The position numbers were made by a program, and so were the translations under genes. Shown here in pieces: positions 1-10,391 of a DNA stretch of 64,000 nucleotides. The notes beneath the pieces are model-generated. The model searched no databases. It saw only the letters and a list, made by a program, of their open reading frames with translations, and was not told where the DNA came from. Within the stretch, counting starts at the first letter, position 1. Every line of letters begins with the position of its first letter. Origin of the DNA: Haliotis asinina (lineage: Eukaryota > Mollusca > Gastropoda > Lepetellida > Haliotidae); NCBI RefSeq assembly GCF_037392515.1, contig NC_090290.1, forward strand, positions 33,315,753 to 33,379,752. Reading direction: 5' to 3'.

Positions 1-161
1 TCTTCATCAGGAACTGCTGGAATTATATCCAGAGCTTCCTCCTCTGACTCATTATCTGGGTGTCTTCTGATTCCAATGAGTTTGATGAATTGGTGACTGG
101 CTTTGCAGGTTACAACAGTTTCTCTTTTCATTTCAGGACGGGTTGGTGGGGTAGCCTGGTG
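1..161 (-). CDS. Possible partial internal exon of an unrecognised gene, cut by the window edge
   Basis: On the minus strand an uninterrupted reading frame runs from a plausible acceptor (AACACTCAG, ending at 162) to the window edge. It encodes about 53 residues. It contains a basic stretch (RPEMKRETVVTCKASH), then IKLIGIRRHPD and an acidic patch with ESEEEALD, which looks like ordinary globular and acidic-linker protein rather than random translation. No donor is visible because the window ends. I do not recognise the family. The frame is short, so it could be chance; there is no ATG requirement for an internal exon. Confidence is limited by having only one splice site. Confidence 0.33.
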
Positions 162-519
162 CTGAGTGTTTACTCATTACACCGAAAACCTGAGTCCCAT
201 CCCCCAGGTGGATACAGTGTGTGAGGTCCGTTTCTGGAGTTATTTTAGCTCGTTGAGAAAAAACCCTTGGCAACACCAATGTCATCATTTTGGTGTATTA
301 ATCGGTGAGCATGGGGAATCTGATCATAGCAATGTATACTGGTCATTTTATTTCAGTCGCTTGTTTGCAAAGGTTACCTCTGAAGTTAAACTTTCCTGTT
401 TACAAAAAGTGTGATTCCATGTATCAAAACACTCGTCATTTACATGGTGATCATTGACATGGTGATCAGGTGAGCAAGCCCTACCCTATTGTCTTACAAG
501 CACTGAAGACCCTTGAAGA
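162..519. other. No gene seen
   Basis: The open frame at 166-414 lacks protein-like composition and splice or promoter support. I see nothing else here. Confidence 0.5.
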
Positions 520-712
520 CCCGGGTTAGAATTGATCAGTAATTCATGCTTGTCGTGAGAGGCAAAACGATATCGGTTGGAGGGCTGGCTCATTTGGTTG
601 ATTCGTCAATGTATCCCGATTGCGTAGATAGATGCTCATATTGTTGATTACTGGATTGTCTGATTCATACTTGATTACTTCAGACAGCCTCAGTGTAGCT
701 GGCATATTGATG
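520..712 (-). repeat. SINE family A, old copy
   Basis: This is a diverged copy of the most frequent dispersed repeat in the window, in reverse orientation. Recognisable blocks are the CCGGGTTAGAATT end, CATGCTTGTCGTGAGAGGC, and GATGCTCATATTGTTGATTAC. It lacks a clear GTGAGTGA tail. Its divergence suggests an old insertion. Confidence 0.6.
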
Positions 713-1310
713 AGTGTGGCCAAAAGCTAAACAGTATCAGTGAACCACGTCATTCTGCCTTGTAAGAACCACAGAGGTCTATATAACTGTAAACACCGCC
801 ACACACTGGCTTCTAACTTGAACTTCTTTTTATATCTAATAGTAGCTAATCATAAATGTACCTCAAAGGCTAACCGTTAGTCCTTTGGCACGGCCACATA
901 GCCACGTCATCAGTTCATCTGAGCAACACAGAACTATGTGGCTCAAGTCAAAATAGGGAATAGCGTCAGACATTAGTTTTGTGTGATCAAAACTATAATG
1001 TAAGCAAGGCTCGTATGGCAGACTTTGAAATCTCGTGAATTTATTCAACTATTGTGGAACTCCTGAAAGAATACCTGTCACTGTTTGTATAAAGGGAACA
1101 AACGACCGCACGCCATGTTGACCTGACATGGTGGATCGACGCTCATACTATCAGTCACTGGTTTGCTTGGCACGTCCCACGTTTAGAGTCACTCAAGTGT
1201 CAGAGGGAGAAGTCGTTGAAATAGCCCACATTGTGTTGCCAAACCAACATGTTTCTTTAACCTGTTTTTTTTTCACTCAAGAGCAGCCAAATCTCTGGAC
1301 ATGTACATAG
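713..1310. other. No gene seen
   Basis: The sequence is of mixed composition. The short open frames on both strands (863-1048 minus, 1128-1310 plus) show no domain, motif or splice context. Confidence 0.5.
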
Positions 1311-1559
1311 GACCCGGGAAGATCAGGGTCAGAATTCATCGTCAGTAACCCATGCTTGTCGCAAGAGGCGACTAACGAGATCGGGTGGTCAGGCTCGCTG
1401 ACTCGGTAGGCATGCACATGTCATCGGTTTCCAACTGCGTATAGATCGATGCTCCTGCTGATCACTGGATTGTCTCGTTCAGACTCGAGTATTTACAGAC
1501 CGCCGCTATATAACTAGAATTTTGCTGAGTGCGACGTAAAGCAAAACTCACTCACACTC
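1311..1559 (-). repeat. SINE family A copy
   Basis: A reverse-orientation copy, better preserved than the one at 520. It keeps CATGCTTGTCGCAAGAGGCG, GATCGGGTGGTCAGGCTCGC, the ATTTACAGACCGCCGC block and the CAAAACTCACTCACAC tail. The tail is the reverse complement of the family's GTGAGTGAGTTTTG start. Confidence 0.8.
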
Positions 1560-1942
1560 CCCTTTTCCTCACGAGCAGTGGTATCTCTGAACTTGTACAC
1601 CGAAGGCATAATTAAAAATTGGTTTCAACAAAATCACTAAATGCTCTATATTGTCACTGGATTTCCGTCCTATCACCTGTTTGGCTGTTTTTGACTTGTT
1701 TTCGCATGGCAGGTGTAACCAACACACATCTTTATGTAACCTGTATGTAGTGGGTGCTACTGGTGAAAACCCTGTTCATCCCTTCTCCTGAACACCGGGT
1801 GTCACGATGATATCCACCGATACCTTCATAAACTTTACTACTTCATTATCATAATGTTTTACAGATGAATATGAAAAATGCAGGAAGACATGTTCGGATG
1901 ATCCTTGAACAATCATTGTGTTAAGGCTCATCATCAGCTGAC
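1560..1942. other. No gene seen
   Basis: Unique-looking AT-rich sequence between two SINE copies. I see no coding signal. Confidence 0.5.
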
Positions 1943-2165
1943 CCGTGAAGATCGGAGTTAGAATTGATCCTCAGTAACATATGCTTGTACATGAGGTGAC
2001 TAACAGGATCGGGTGGTCAGGCTCGCCGACTTGGTTGATGTGTGTCATTGTATTCTTTGTGGCGTAGATCATGCTGTTGATCACTGAATTGTCTCTTGCA
2101 GAGTCGAGTATTTACATATAACTGGAACTGCTGAGTGCGGCCTAAAAGTAAACTCACTCACCCAT
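1943..2165 (-). repeat. SINE family A copy
   Basis: Third reverse-orientation copy within 1.7 kb. It keeps the GATCGGGTGGTCAGGCTCGC core and ends in AAACTCACTCACCC. The internal ACAGACCGCCGC block is partly lost. Confidence 0.75.
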
Positions 2166-2620
2166 CATCAACTATGTCCCTTTGCTCCCTCTACACGCAG
2201 CCCCGACTGCCGGAGAATAGGAAGAATTCACAACAGTGCAGCCTTCCGCATAACCCAGAGCGTCAGAAGGGCTGTGCACCCGGTGGAGAAACCGTGACCT
2301 CTCCTGATCTGCGTCAGTTATATGAGGAGATACCAAGCCAGGGGCTCTGAGAAGACAGTGTACTTGAGACGATAAGGAAGTGGAACATTTATCTGCTGTT
2401 CTATGCTGAGCATTGAAGCGCTCTCATAATACCAGTTGACATTTTCCATCTCTTGCCAATGTATTCACTTTATCTTACCTTATTTCTGTAATCATGTATA
2501 CCCTTCAGAAACTGCCATGACACTTTATGTATCTATATACCTATATATCTATATACCTCAAGGATGTGATATATATTGCCTTATATGCCACGTGGAATGT
2601 ATCTCTGGATTGAAATTATA
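2166..2620. other. No supported gene
   Basis: A plus-strand open frame (2135-2350) begins inside the SINE tail and ends in a stop at about 2350. It could be a terminal exon but no acceptor convinces me. The 2520-2570 stretch is a short ATCTATATAC-type simple repeat. Confidence 0.4.
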
Positions 2621-2652
2621 CATATGGAAATTAATTAAGCAACACCAAATTC
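2621..2652 (+). repeat. Left terminal inverted repeat of the Tc1 element
   Basis: It begins CATATGGAAATTAATTAAGC and pairs with the reverse complement of the right end (4201-4232). There are a few mismatches, mainly at bases 3-4, one in the middle and one or two near the inner end. Confidence 0.85.
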
Positions 2653-2886
2653 AAAGACACATAAAAACTTAACAAAGTTTAACGAAGTAATTTTGATGAT
2701 TGATTATTCAATTTTGATGTATTGACATACAGCATGAGCTTTTCATGGGTTGATATGACGCGCGTGAAGCTTGCACAGCGCACGTGCATTGCTTTAACCT
2801 CAACTTTCGAAAAATGCACTTTTTCCCTGGGGTGTTTACAAGCGCAGGTTGTCGATTGCATTCGGTTTTTCATTCATTTCAATGTC

Positions 2887-3912
2887 ATGGCACGTAGGAA
2901 ATTATCAGAGGCCACTCATTGGCAAATAATCGGCATGAGGAATGCTGGTATGTCTCTAAGACAAATCGGGACTCAAATCGGACGACATCATTCCATAATT
3001 TCAAAACTTTTGAAAAAATACCGGGCCACTAATGAAGTTAAAGACCTGCCTAGACCAGGAAGACCCAGGAAGACCACAGTCCGGGAGGACAGAGCTTTAC
3101 TGAGACTTGTACGGCGCAGGTCCTTCGACTCGAGCTCTCGGTTGAGACAGGAGTGGCTTCCAGGGAGACCCATCTCGAACAGGACTGTTCGGAATCGTCT
3201 GAAAGCTGCAGGATACCGGGCAAGGAGGCCAATCAAGCGACCCAGACTGTCTCCAGCCCATAAGGCAGCCCGACTGGCCTGGTGTAATGACCGTTTGCAC
3301 TGGAACATTGCCTCTTGGAGGAAGGTCCATTTCTCAGATGAGAGCCGGTTCTTGCTGCACATGGTGGACGGTCGTACTCGGGTCTGGAGGCAGAGGAACA
3401 CAGCAATGGCTCCACGGAACATCCAGGAGACTGTGGCCTTTGGGGGAGGTTCCGTTATGGTATGGGGGTGCATTTCCATGAACTGCAAGTTGGATATCAT
3501 TACCATCCGTGGCAACCTTAACGGTGTTCGTTACCAACAGGAGGTTCTTGACAGGGCTGTGGTACCTCATTTTGAGAACCATCCTCTGGCAACGAGACCC
3601 ATATTTATGGACGACAATGCTAGACCTCACAGGGCGCATGCTGTAAATGATTTTTTGCGGCAAAATGCAATTGACAGAATTCCATGGCCTGCCATGAGCC
3701 CTGACCTCAACCCCATTGAACATTTGTGGGACTTTATTGGCCGTCGTGTGAGGCAGAGAGACCCACCAGTCCATAATCTCAACGAATTGACGGCTGCCCT
3801 GCATGAGGAGTGGAACAGGATCCCCCAGAATCAGATCCGGAGACTCATCCAAGGAATGAGGAGGCGTCTGGAATCGGTGGTGCGTGCGCAGGGAGGACAC
3901 ACTAGATATTGA
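2887..3912 (+). CDS. Tc1 transposase, 341 aa, DD34E catalytic triad
   Basis: Cut-and-paste transposase of the DDE superfamily. It binds the terminal inverted repeats and moves the element into TA sites. Starting at the ATG at 2887, the frame gives 341 residues, the usual Tc1 length; the frame stays open upstream without ATG, so this start is chosen on length and on the N-terminal helix-turn-helix (THWQIIGMRNAGMSLRQIG, then HSIISKLLKKYR). A GRPRKTT basic motif follows the HTH. Catalytic residues are visible: the D of FSDESRF, the second D of FMDDNARPHRA, and the E of DLNPIEHLWD, with 34 residues between the second D and the E. GGGSVMVWGC is the usual Tc1 block. I see no stop or frame break, so the enzyme may be functional. 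Confidence 0.93.
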   Translation: MARRKLSEATHWQIIGMRNAGMSLRQIGTQIGRHHSIISKLLKKYRATNEVKDLPRPGRPRKTTVREDRALLRLVRRRSFDSSSRLRQEWLPGRPISNRTVRNRLKAAGYRARRPIKRPRLSPAHKAARLAWCNDRLHWNIASWRKVHFSDESRFLLHMVDGRTRVWRQRNTAMAPRNIQETVAFGGGSVMVWGCISMNCKLDIITIRGNLNGVRYQQEVLDRAVVPHFENHPLATRPIFMDDNARPHRAHAVNDFLRQNAIDRIPWPAMSPDLNPIEHLWDFIGRRVRQRDPPVHNLNELTAALHEEWNRIPQNQIRRLIQGMRRRLESVVRAQGGHTRY

Positions 3913-4200
3913 TGAAAGTCGGTGTGCAGACTCTCAGATGACTGTTCTTTCTTTCCATGTGACATTTGTGTTAATACACCTGACAACAACGTCTGTGGAT
4001 GAATAGTAAATTGTGTCCATTTTTTCATGAATTTAAGACAGTTTTAAGAATTTGGATTTCGTTGCAATAAAGCAAAGTCTTGATACTTTTTCCCTTTAAG
4101 TTGTTTGTCAGAGATCGTCTGTTGAATAAAAAAGTGTCAAACTATATCAACCCGGCATATTTTGATTGTCAGAACACTTCAAAGTTGCTCCAATAGAAAA

Positions 4201-4232
4201 AATTGGGGTGTTGCTTGATTAATTTCCAGGTG
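4201..4232 (-). repeat. Right terminal inverted repeat of the Tc1 element
   Basis: It ends AATTTCCAGGTG, directly followed by TA. It is the inverted counterpart of the left end. Confidence 0.85.
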
Positions 4233-5005
4233 TATAGAAAAAAACGACAACAAAAGCCCAGGTTATAGTGCTTTACTAAGCTCTGTTTTAATGAGGTTGA
4301 GGATCCAGTTATACTTAGAGAAAAAATGCTTTTCAGTGGGTTTGTAAGTTCCTATTTGAACAAATTCTGAAACTGAGAGAAAATGTACACAGTATATTTT
4401 CTCAAGATACAATGAAGGTAAAACAAGAAGACTGTTTAACCGCTACCAGTACAACAAAATCATTGAAGAAATTAAACTGAGCAAGCAAGAAGAAATAAAC
4501 AAATCGGTTATACTAAGGGCAGCTGAAAACGTCATTGTTAGCGGTCATGGCTTTCGGGAATGCAATTGTACACCAAGTGGACTATGTATAACTGAGATGC
4601 AACTGCTAACGGAGTGGGAGAAATCGCACTATAATTATTCGTTGTCATCTTTCCAGTTTTTGTGCTATAATACGAGCTGTAAATAATCGATATCTATCAT
4701 GTCTTCAAGTTTCATGTAATATGAATATATAATCAGTCAATTAATTTTAGTGTGTGAGTGAGGTGAGAAAATAAATTTCAACTTTTTAATGTGTAATCTT
4801 ACTGCTTTATGTATTAGGGAATAACGCTACTCTGTACTATGAAGGTTAGGCAGTATCGTAATTGACTCGTCAATAAGATTACGGACTAACCTGAGGCATC
4901 AGTTGTCTTATTTCTCATTGACTAGACAGCAACGTTACTGCCTTACTGACGCTTGTGTGTGTATGTGTGTGTTTGCTCGCGCGTGTGTGTACTCGTGCAT
5001 GTGTT

Positions 5006-5054
<49 letters not shown>

Positions 5055-6467
5055 AACATATTCCAACTAACATCCCCAAAATAATTCGATAACTCTTTTT
5101 GTATCAAGTGTTTCAAGTTAATTTGTCATATCATGTCTTTGCGAAATGTTCTGGATATGTTCAAAATACTTTTTAAAAATTCACGGAAAGGATATGGTTC
5201 CAGAAATATTTTGGAAAAATGTATGTAGAATCTAATGCTCTCCTGAAAGAGTTTGGTAAAATATTCTAAATACTATTACTCTTCTTCTTATATTTACTCA
5301 CGTATCCAGACTTGTTTCTTGAACATATAGTTGTCCTGTTTTGAAAACATAATCAAAAGTTCAAACTATATGTCGACACACTGTCACAAAATAGTATTAG
5401 AAAAATTCCGAACTGGGGTTCTTATTTTGCAAACATAAGTACGTTCCAGTTATAAACTGCCACGAACACAGGCGTAACAGGTAATTACTCCCACTTGGCG
5501 TAGCACTCTCGTTGTCTATTTGTTTCCAATGTCTGTCAGCCTTACTGAGACTTATCGCCATCACGACAGGCAATTAGTAATAAAGAAAGAAAAATCCCTA
5601 CTCGCCGTCACCGGTGTGAAATAATCATTTAAAAAAAGAGTTAAAAGTTTTGATTGGGGCTTGGCATGAAAACAGGCAATAGTGCCAGGTGGAGTGTCAG
5701 TTAAATATAATAGCATTAAGACCACTCTCTTGTGAACGCTTGATGCACTGTTGATGGTCGAGACGCCCGGTGCAACACTTCATACTATGGATCTCCTATG
5801 TGTTGACGTTAAACAGTTGTATAACATCATGTGGAATCGAGATGGTAAAATGTAGATTCAACAGACAACAAAAATGGTAGACGGAAACATTGTCTACATT
5901 ACAAGAGGACAGACAATTCAACATCCAACATTTCCACCGTGTCGATTTCATCTATTATTATCGTATAGATTTAAACCAAATTTTACAGTACACGACCCCA
6001 CTTATATATTGCCAGACATATGCAAAACATTACGGTCTCTAGGTAAGCAGTCATTTCAGATGTAACATAAGATATGACAGCCTTTGTTGTTACGGATGCA
6101 AACACTTATCCATACAGCACCTACAATCAATGGCCATAGACTGTCTCCCACAGATTTAAACTCAGCTGTCAACTAGAACTGAAATGAAACTATACCGGCT
6201 CTACCCATCGATTGATGTGTCTGGTATTTGGTGTTTGACAAACACTTGAATGTTCCTCACACATGAAAGAATCACTCAGATGTAACTTGCAGCTTCTGTT
6301 GATGATTTTTGTTATCATTTGTATGCGTATGTGTCTCATGTTCAATATTTGGCAATTCACACGGAAGGATAAATCCCTACAACTTCAAGTTTCAACCCCA
6401 GTTGACTACAGTTGAAGTCCTCATGACTTACTGTAGCGTACTGAAGATGGTAAGTTGCCTGGATACG
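4233..6467. other. Intergenic, no gene seen
   Basis: AT-rich DNA upstream of the first fibrinogen-domain gene. It contains a dinucleotide repeat (4952-5053) and a weak palindrome around 4843-4895. A 63-codon frame at 5874-6065 has no supporting features. Any promoter or untranslated first exon of the downstream gene would lie here, but I cannot place it. Confidence 0.5.
4952..5053. repeat. (TG)n microsatellite, interrupted
   Basis: TG-rich run with interruptions in the first half and about 20 pure GT units near the end. Confidence 0.95.
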
Positions 6468-8178
6468 ATGGCGTTCTACTCTCTGTTCATGGTGTTCCTT
6501 CTTTCTGCGAGTGTGGAAGCTGCTGCTGAAACTAGGTCCTCCCTCTACACTCTTCATACCGCGACCATAACAAACGCCATTCCCGTCAGCATCCGGTCTG
6601 TGACTACCGCTTCCGGTACAGAATGTCTTGCCCAGTGTGTGGGCGTCGACACCTGTACCGGGGTAGTCTACTGTCCCGACGACAACGTCTGTTACCTGAT
6701 GGCTGCGACATTTGACAGCGTCCCCACAGACACGTGTCGAGTGTACGTGCAGAAAGATACAGGGACACAGGTCAGTGGTTTAAATCACTCATGCTATGAT
6801 CCACTAATGTGTACGTGTTGTGTGTCACGAAGGGAATATACACAACTGTCTCGTTTCACCTAGGTCGTAATGGTAACGGGGGGGTGGGGGGGGGGGGGGG
6901 GGGCATAAATGGGCTTCACACGTTATACTCACTTGGGAATCTAACCGGCATCTTCGGCTTGTTGAGTTTTCACCATTAGGCTACTGAACCTTTGTGCGTT
7001 AGAAAAGACGATCAAGTCGTTATTGAACGGAAATAACATTAGCAACCATGGTCTGGGAAACGATGTGAAAGAGAAAAATATATTTACAGGCGGCACTTGC
7101 GAATCCATGTGCAAATGGCGGTACACCAACCAACGCGGGCCCCGGTTGCAGTTGCACCCCCTCGTTTACAGGGTCACGATGTGAGACCCGGATAGAAGGT
7201 AATCTTTCTTTACGTATATGCCTTGCTACCAGATTTCTTTTTTCATGGCCACACTTAGATAAATACCTGGCAAATGTATTCACGGTATTTGATGGTCTAA
7301 CTAAGTGGATATTTTAGACTGGGTACAACGGTTGTCTCTCGTGTATGTCTTTCAAAACGCATACCATATTCTCAATAAATACGTCATCAGTCTCTAGGTT
7401 GACTCCATACAACGATCATCAATGGTGACTTGAAGACCAATTGGGCAGACTAAGTGTCATAATTCATGGTCATTCGATACTGATGATGCTCGTATTTCAG
7501 TTTGTATTTTCTATTAAACATTTTATATCCCACATGGTTTCAGACTGTACTGACGTGTCCCAGCACGTTAGTAACTCTTCTGGCACCTACACTGTCTGGC
7601 CGACCAAAGCCGCACAACCCTTTGACTTGGAATGTCATGGCGTCACCACCATGATCATGTTCAGGGACAAAACCATCAGTGGCTGTGGGGCGGTGCCCGT
7701 GACGTACCTCGACGTTCCTTGGGCCGTCTACAAGTCTGGCTTCAGCCACTCCAACTGTTACATGTGGCTGGGTCTGGAGAAGATGCATGCTCTGACTAAT
7801 GTCAGACCTTACTCACTATACATGTCATTGAAGAGATTTGATACCACACCAGGACAAGTGTCTTACGACGCCTTCTCCGTCGGTGACGAGGCTTCGGAGT
7901 ATGAGCTGTCAGTGTCAGGGTTCACTGGGGATGGCGTTTTTGGAGACCACTTTAACCTTGGGGACTCAGCCAAAACCCTGGATGGGAGTCACTTCTGTGC
8001 CAAGGATCACTGCAACAACTCAGTCAACCTGTGTGCCGACTGGCATAAAGGAGCCTGGTGGAACTGGTTGAATGACTGTCAGCAGAATCCTCACCAGCAA
8101 TATGACATTTATTGGATTCTTGATGATGGTACCCTTCACGAATGCAAAAGCATCCGTATGTTTATAGATCCCACCTAA
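6468..8178 (+). CDS. Secreted PAN/apple-EGF-fibrinogen-domain protein, paralogue 1 (3 exons, about 348 aa)
   Basis: Probable extracellular recognition protein. Exons are 6468-6770, 7090-7198 and 7544-8178; introns have GT-AG ends, phases 0 and 1, and the joined frame is open to TAA at 8178. Exon 1 encodes a signal peptide (hydrophobic core FYSLFMVFLLSASVEA) and an apple/PAN-like module (CLAQCVGV, VYCPDDNVCYLM). Exon 2 is one EGF-like module (CANGGT, CSCTPSFTGSRC). Exon 3 is a fibrinogen-related domain with VPWAVYKSGF, WLGLEKMHALT, YDAFSVGDEASEYELSVSGF and WHKGAWWNWL. The canonical DxDND-type calcium loop appears changed to KDHCNNS, with extra cysteines. The ATG at 6468 is preferred because it aligns with the start of the second copy; in-frame ATGs at 6447 and 6423 are alternatives. 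Family members in molluscs include lectin-like immune proteins, but ligand and role are unknown here. Confidence 0.85.
6878..6903. repeat. Poly-G tract in intron 1 of paralogue 1
   Basis: A G run with a single T interruption, just downstream of the first donor. It may be length-variable. Confidence 0.9.
6907..6991. repeat. SINE family B fragment
   Basis: AAATGGGCTTCACACGTTAT, then GGGAATCTAACCGGCATCTT and ACCATTAGGCTACTG match the tRNA-like end of family B (compare 31453-31606) in reverse orientation. It lies in intron 1 of the fibrinogen-domain gene. Confidence 0.6.
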
Positions 8179-8644
8179 GTCACTGTTCCCGGCCCAATGT
8201 CAGCGGGCGTAGTGTAGAGGTGCATCATTTCCCACATTCTCTCTGTTCCAGGTCTCTCTCATTGTCACACTTTCTGTGTAGCGTGTTTGAAAAGAACGTT
8301 GAACAATCCGTGGACGACATTAGGTGACGATTTCAACGAAGACGACTGCAAACGTTTCTCCATGTATATGAAGCGCGTCCGACTCACTGTCCCAGCAGAC
8401 ACCAGGTGTAATGGAGTGTGAAGCTGAAGATTACACAGAACCATATATTTTCCCACTGACGTCTATAGTTATAATACATTATCTGATACCAATAGCTATT
8501 ACATGTACATGTGTGCATAGTCTTACCTTGAAGAAGCACAGACATAATCTGTAATATGTCCATATGATGTAATATGACCACCTGAATCAGTTCCTGTTCC
8601 GGGTAAAGGAACTCGGGTTCCACACAAAATGTGAAGCGCTTGCA

Positions 8645-8650
8645 AATAAA
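8645..8650 (+). terminator. Candidate polyadenylation signal of paralogue 1
   Basis: AATAAA, 467 bases after the stop codon. It is the first canonical signal I find downstream on this strand. Confidence 0.4.
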
Positions 8651-9073
8651 TATAGTCACATTCAGCATATGTCATCATGTCAAAAAGGACAGCACTGAGC
8701 ATTAAATATATGATCAGTTATAAATATGGATGTACATCGAAAATCTTACACAAAATCACCCATTCGCAGCTGTTCACACTGAAGGCTTATCCTGATTTGT
8801 TGTCACGCATTTCTAGTAACTAGAACCCTCTCGAGTTCACGAGTATTTATACACATTGCTGCATGCTCTGTGACGCTGGTTGAAAAAAAAAACGGCCAGT
8901 GTCCGAGGACTTTGGAAAAATATAATTTAACCATTTAAGTAATGGTTAAGTGATTATTATTCTAAGCTGCAGTCAACAATACTACATCTGTGTTTTCGTA
9001 TCTGTATTTCGTTACCTGGCGATTTATAATTTTCGAAATTTGCAGCTGTGATGCATATAATGGTTATTGCGCG

Positions 9074-9112
<39 letters not shown>

Positions 9113-10048
9113 CTCTGAATCCGTCGATGTTTAAAATAAAATTCCAGATTATGGCGGTAGAAATAAATATGCTACAAATATCGAAGGTCAACGGGGAGAA
9201 TCTTGGATTTCTATCAAAGATGCTTTAGCTGGGTGACTTCAGTGTGAGTTTTCATCAGATCTTGTCACCCCTCTGAATTTCACAAATGTATGAGTGTCCC
9301 TCTAATAATTAGAATTCCGACCGGCCAAGGTTTCAAACTCGCTGTCTACCTGAGTATTATGTGTCTCCATCAACACAAAACATCCCCATTCGTTTGTGTT
9401 TAGGTAGAATCTGCCTTTAGTGAAATTATCCGTTTAATTTTCATAGCTGTCTGTTGTCTGTGCAAGGATTTACCTCTACTGTCCGCTTTCGTCTTGGTGT
9501 ATTGCTTGAATATTGCTTAATAAATGTTTCTGGAATGTTAATACGGTTGTTGTTCCTTCAGCCTGGAACTAAAGTTTGTACGAGTGTGTGAAGACTGGTC
9601 ACCGGCACAAATTCAGTGTACACAATAACCCCAACAGTGATACAGATATTGACTAACTCCAGACGGCCACGGTACCAACACGATAGAAAGTTGCTGTCGT
9701 GTCGAGGTAGTCGTCATCGCGAGTTTGTATCACACACGTTACAAACATCAGGCATCTGTAGGCAAATCCGTAACATTGTATTAATGTATGAAGTAGTTTA
9801 TAAGTTTTCCTAGCCAGTCGAGCGGGCTTTTCCTGACAGTTACCAGCCCACAAACAGGGGCGTAGGTAGCATTATAGAAAAAAAAACCTCGGGCTCAGAC
9901 AAACTTTTGCTACAAACAGCTTCCTTCTTCTAATTCTGGGCAAAAAATACATACACTGTACTTACAATGCTGCATATCCAGAGTTGTATGTTCGCATAAC
10001 AGGGTTGTTGGTATCTTTTCCAGGCAAAACAAGCGAAAGATGATGTTC
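8651..10048. other. Intergenic, no gene seen
   Basis: AT-rich spacer up to the retroelement, with a (CA)n run at 9075-9108. Short frames at 9616-9853 on both strands are unsupported. Confidence 0.5.
9075..9108. repeat. (CA)n microsatellite
   Basis: About 17 uninterrupted CA units. Confidence 0.95.
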
Positions 10049-10211
10049 ATTTTTTACATACTTATCAGGTAAGAAAGCCAACAATGCCCACGTGAGTGGC
10101 GCTTACTCAATTTCTCTCATAACACAGTCTACAAAAAGTAGAGACGCGAGGTCAACATACGGGCGGTAGGTCACCCAGGTCACGAGATGACCTGGACACG
10201 TCATTCCCTTA
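10049..10211 (+). repeat. Left terminal inverted repeat of the DIRS element
   Basis: It pairs with the reverse complement of 15273-15460 over most of its length, for example GTAGAGACGCGAGGTCAACA and GTCACCCAGGTCACGAGATG. The outer boundary is set by the internal complementary region. Confidence 0.85.
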
Positions 10212-10391
10212 CTAGAGACGAGCGAGTCAAGACGTGTTGCTTGGCCGCTCTACTGGATTCTAGTTAAGTGTGTGCTTTGTTTATTGCATTTTTCTATAGC
10301 TCTCTCTCTCTCTACTATCATCATTCTAGTCGCTTTTAGGTGTTTTTCGTTATCTGCGACTAGTTGATTTTTTCTTTCTTGCCAGCAGTTT

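Larger units (their letters stand above)
2621..4232 (+). mobile_element. Tc1-type (Tc1/mariner) DNA transposon, apparently complete
   Basis: The element is 1612 bp. Terminal inverted repeats of about 30 bp (left from 2621, right ending at 4232) match closely across GGAAATTAATNAAGCAACACC. TA dinucleotides flank both ends (2619-2620 and 4233-4234), as expected for the TA target-site duplication of this superfamily. One uninterrupted transposase frame lies inside. Well-kept ends together with an open frame indicate a young insertion; whether it can still move cannot be told from sequence alone. Confidence 0.9.

Noticed and set aside
2988-3900. Long minus-strand open frames inside the Tc1 transposase
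   Set aside because: They are complements of a well-supported transposase and show no domain of their own.
6309-6467. Longer N-terminus for fibrinogen-domain paralogue 1
   Set aside because: The upstream frame is open but does not align with paralogue 2, whose ATG matches 6468, and it would bury the signal peptide.
7540-7788. Minus-strand frames repeated in both fibrinogen exons (also 20578-20826)
   Set aside because: They are conserved only because the plus-strand exons are; the amino-acid pattern shows no domain.
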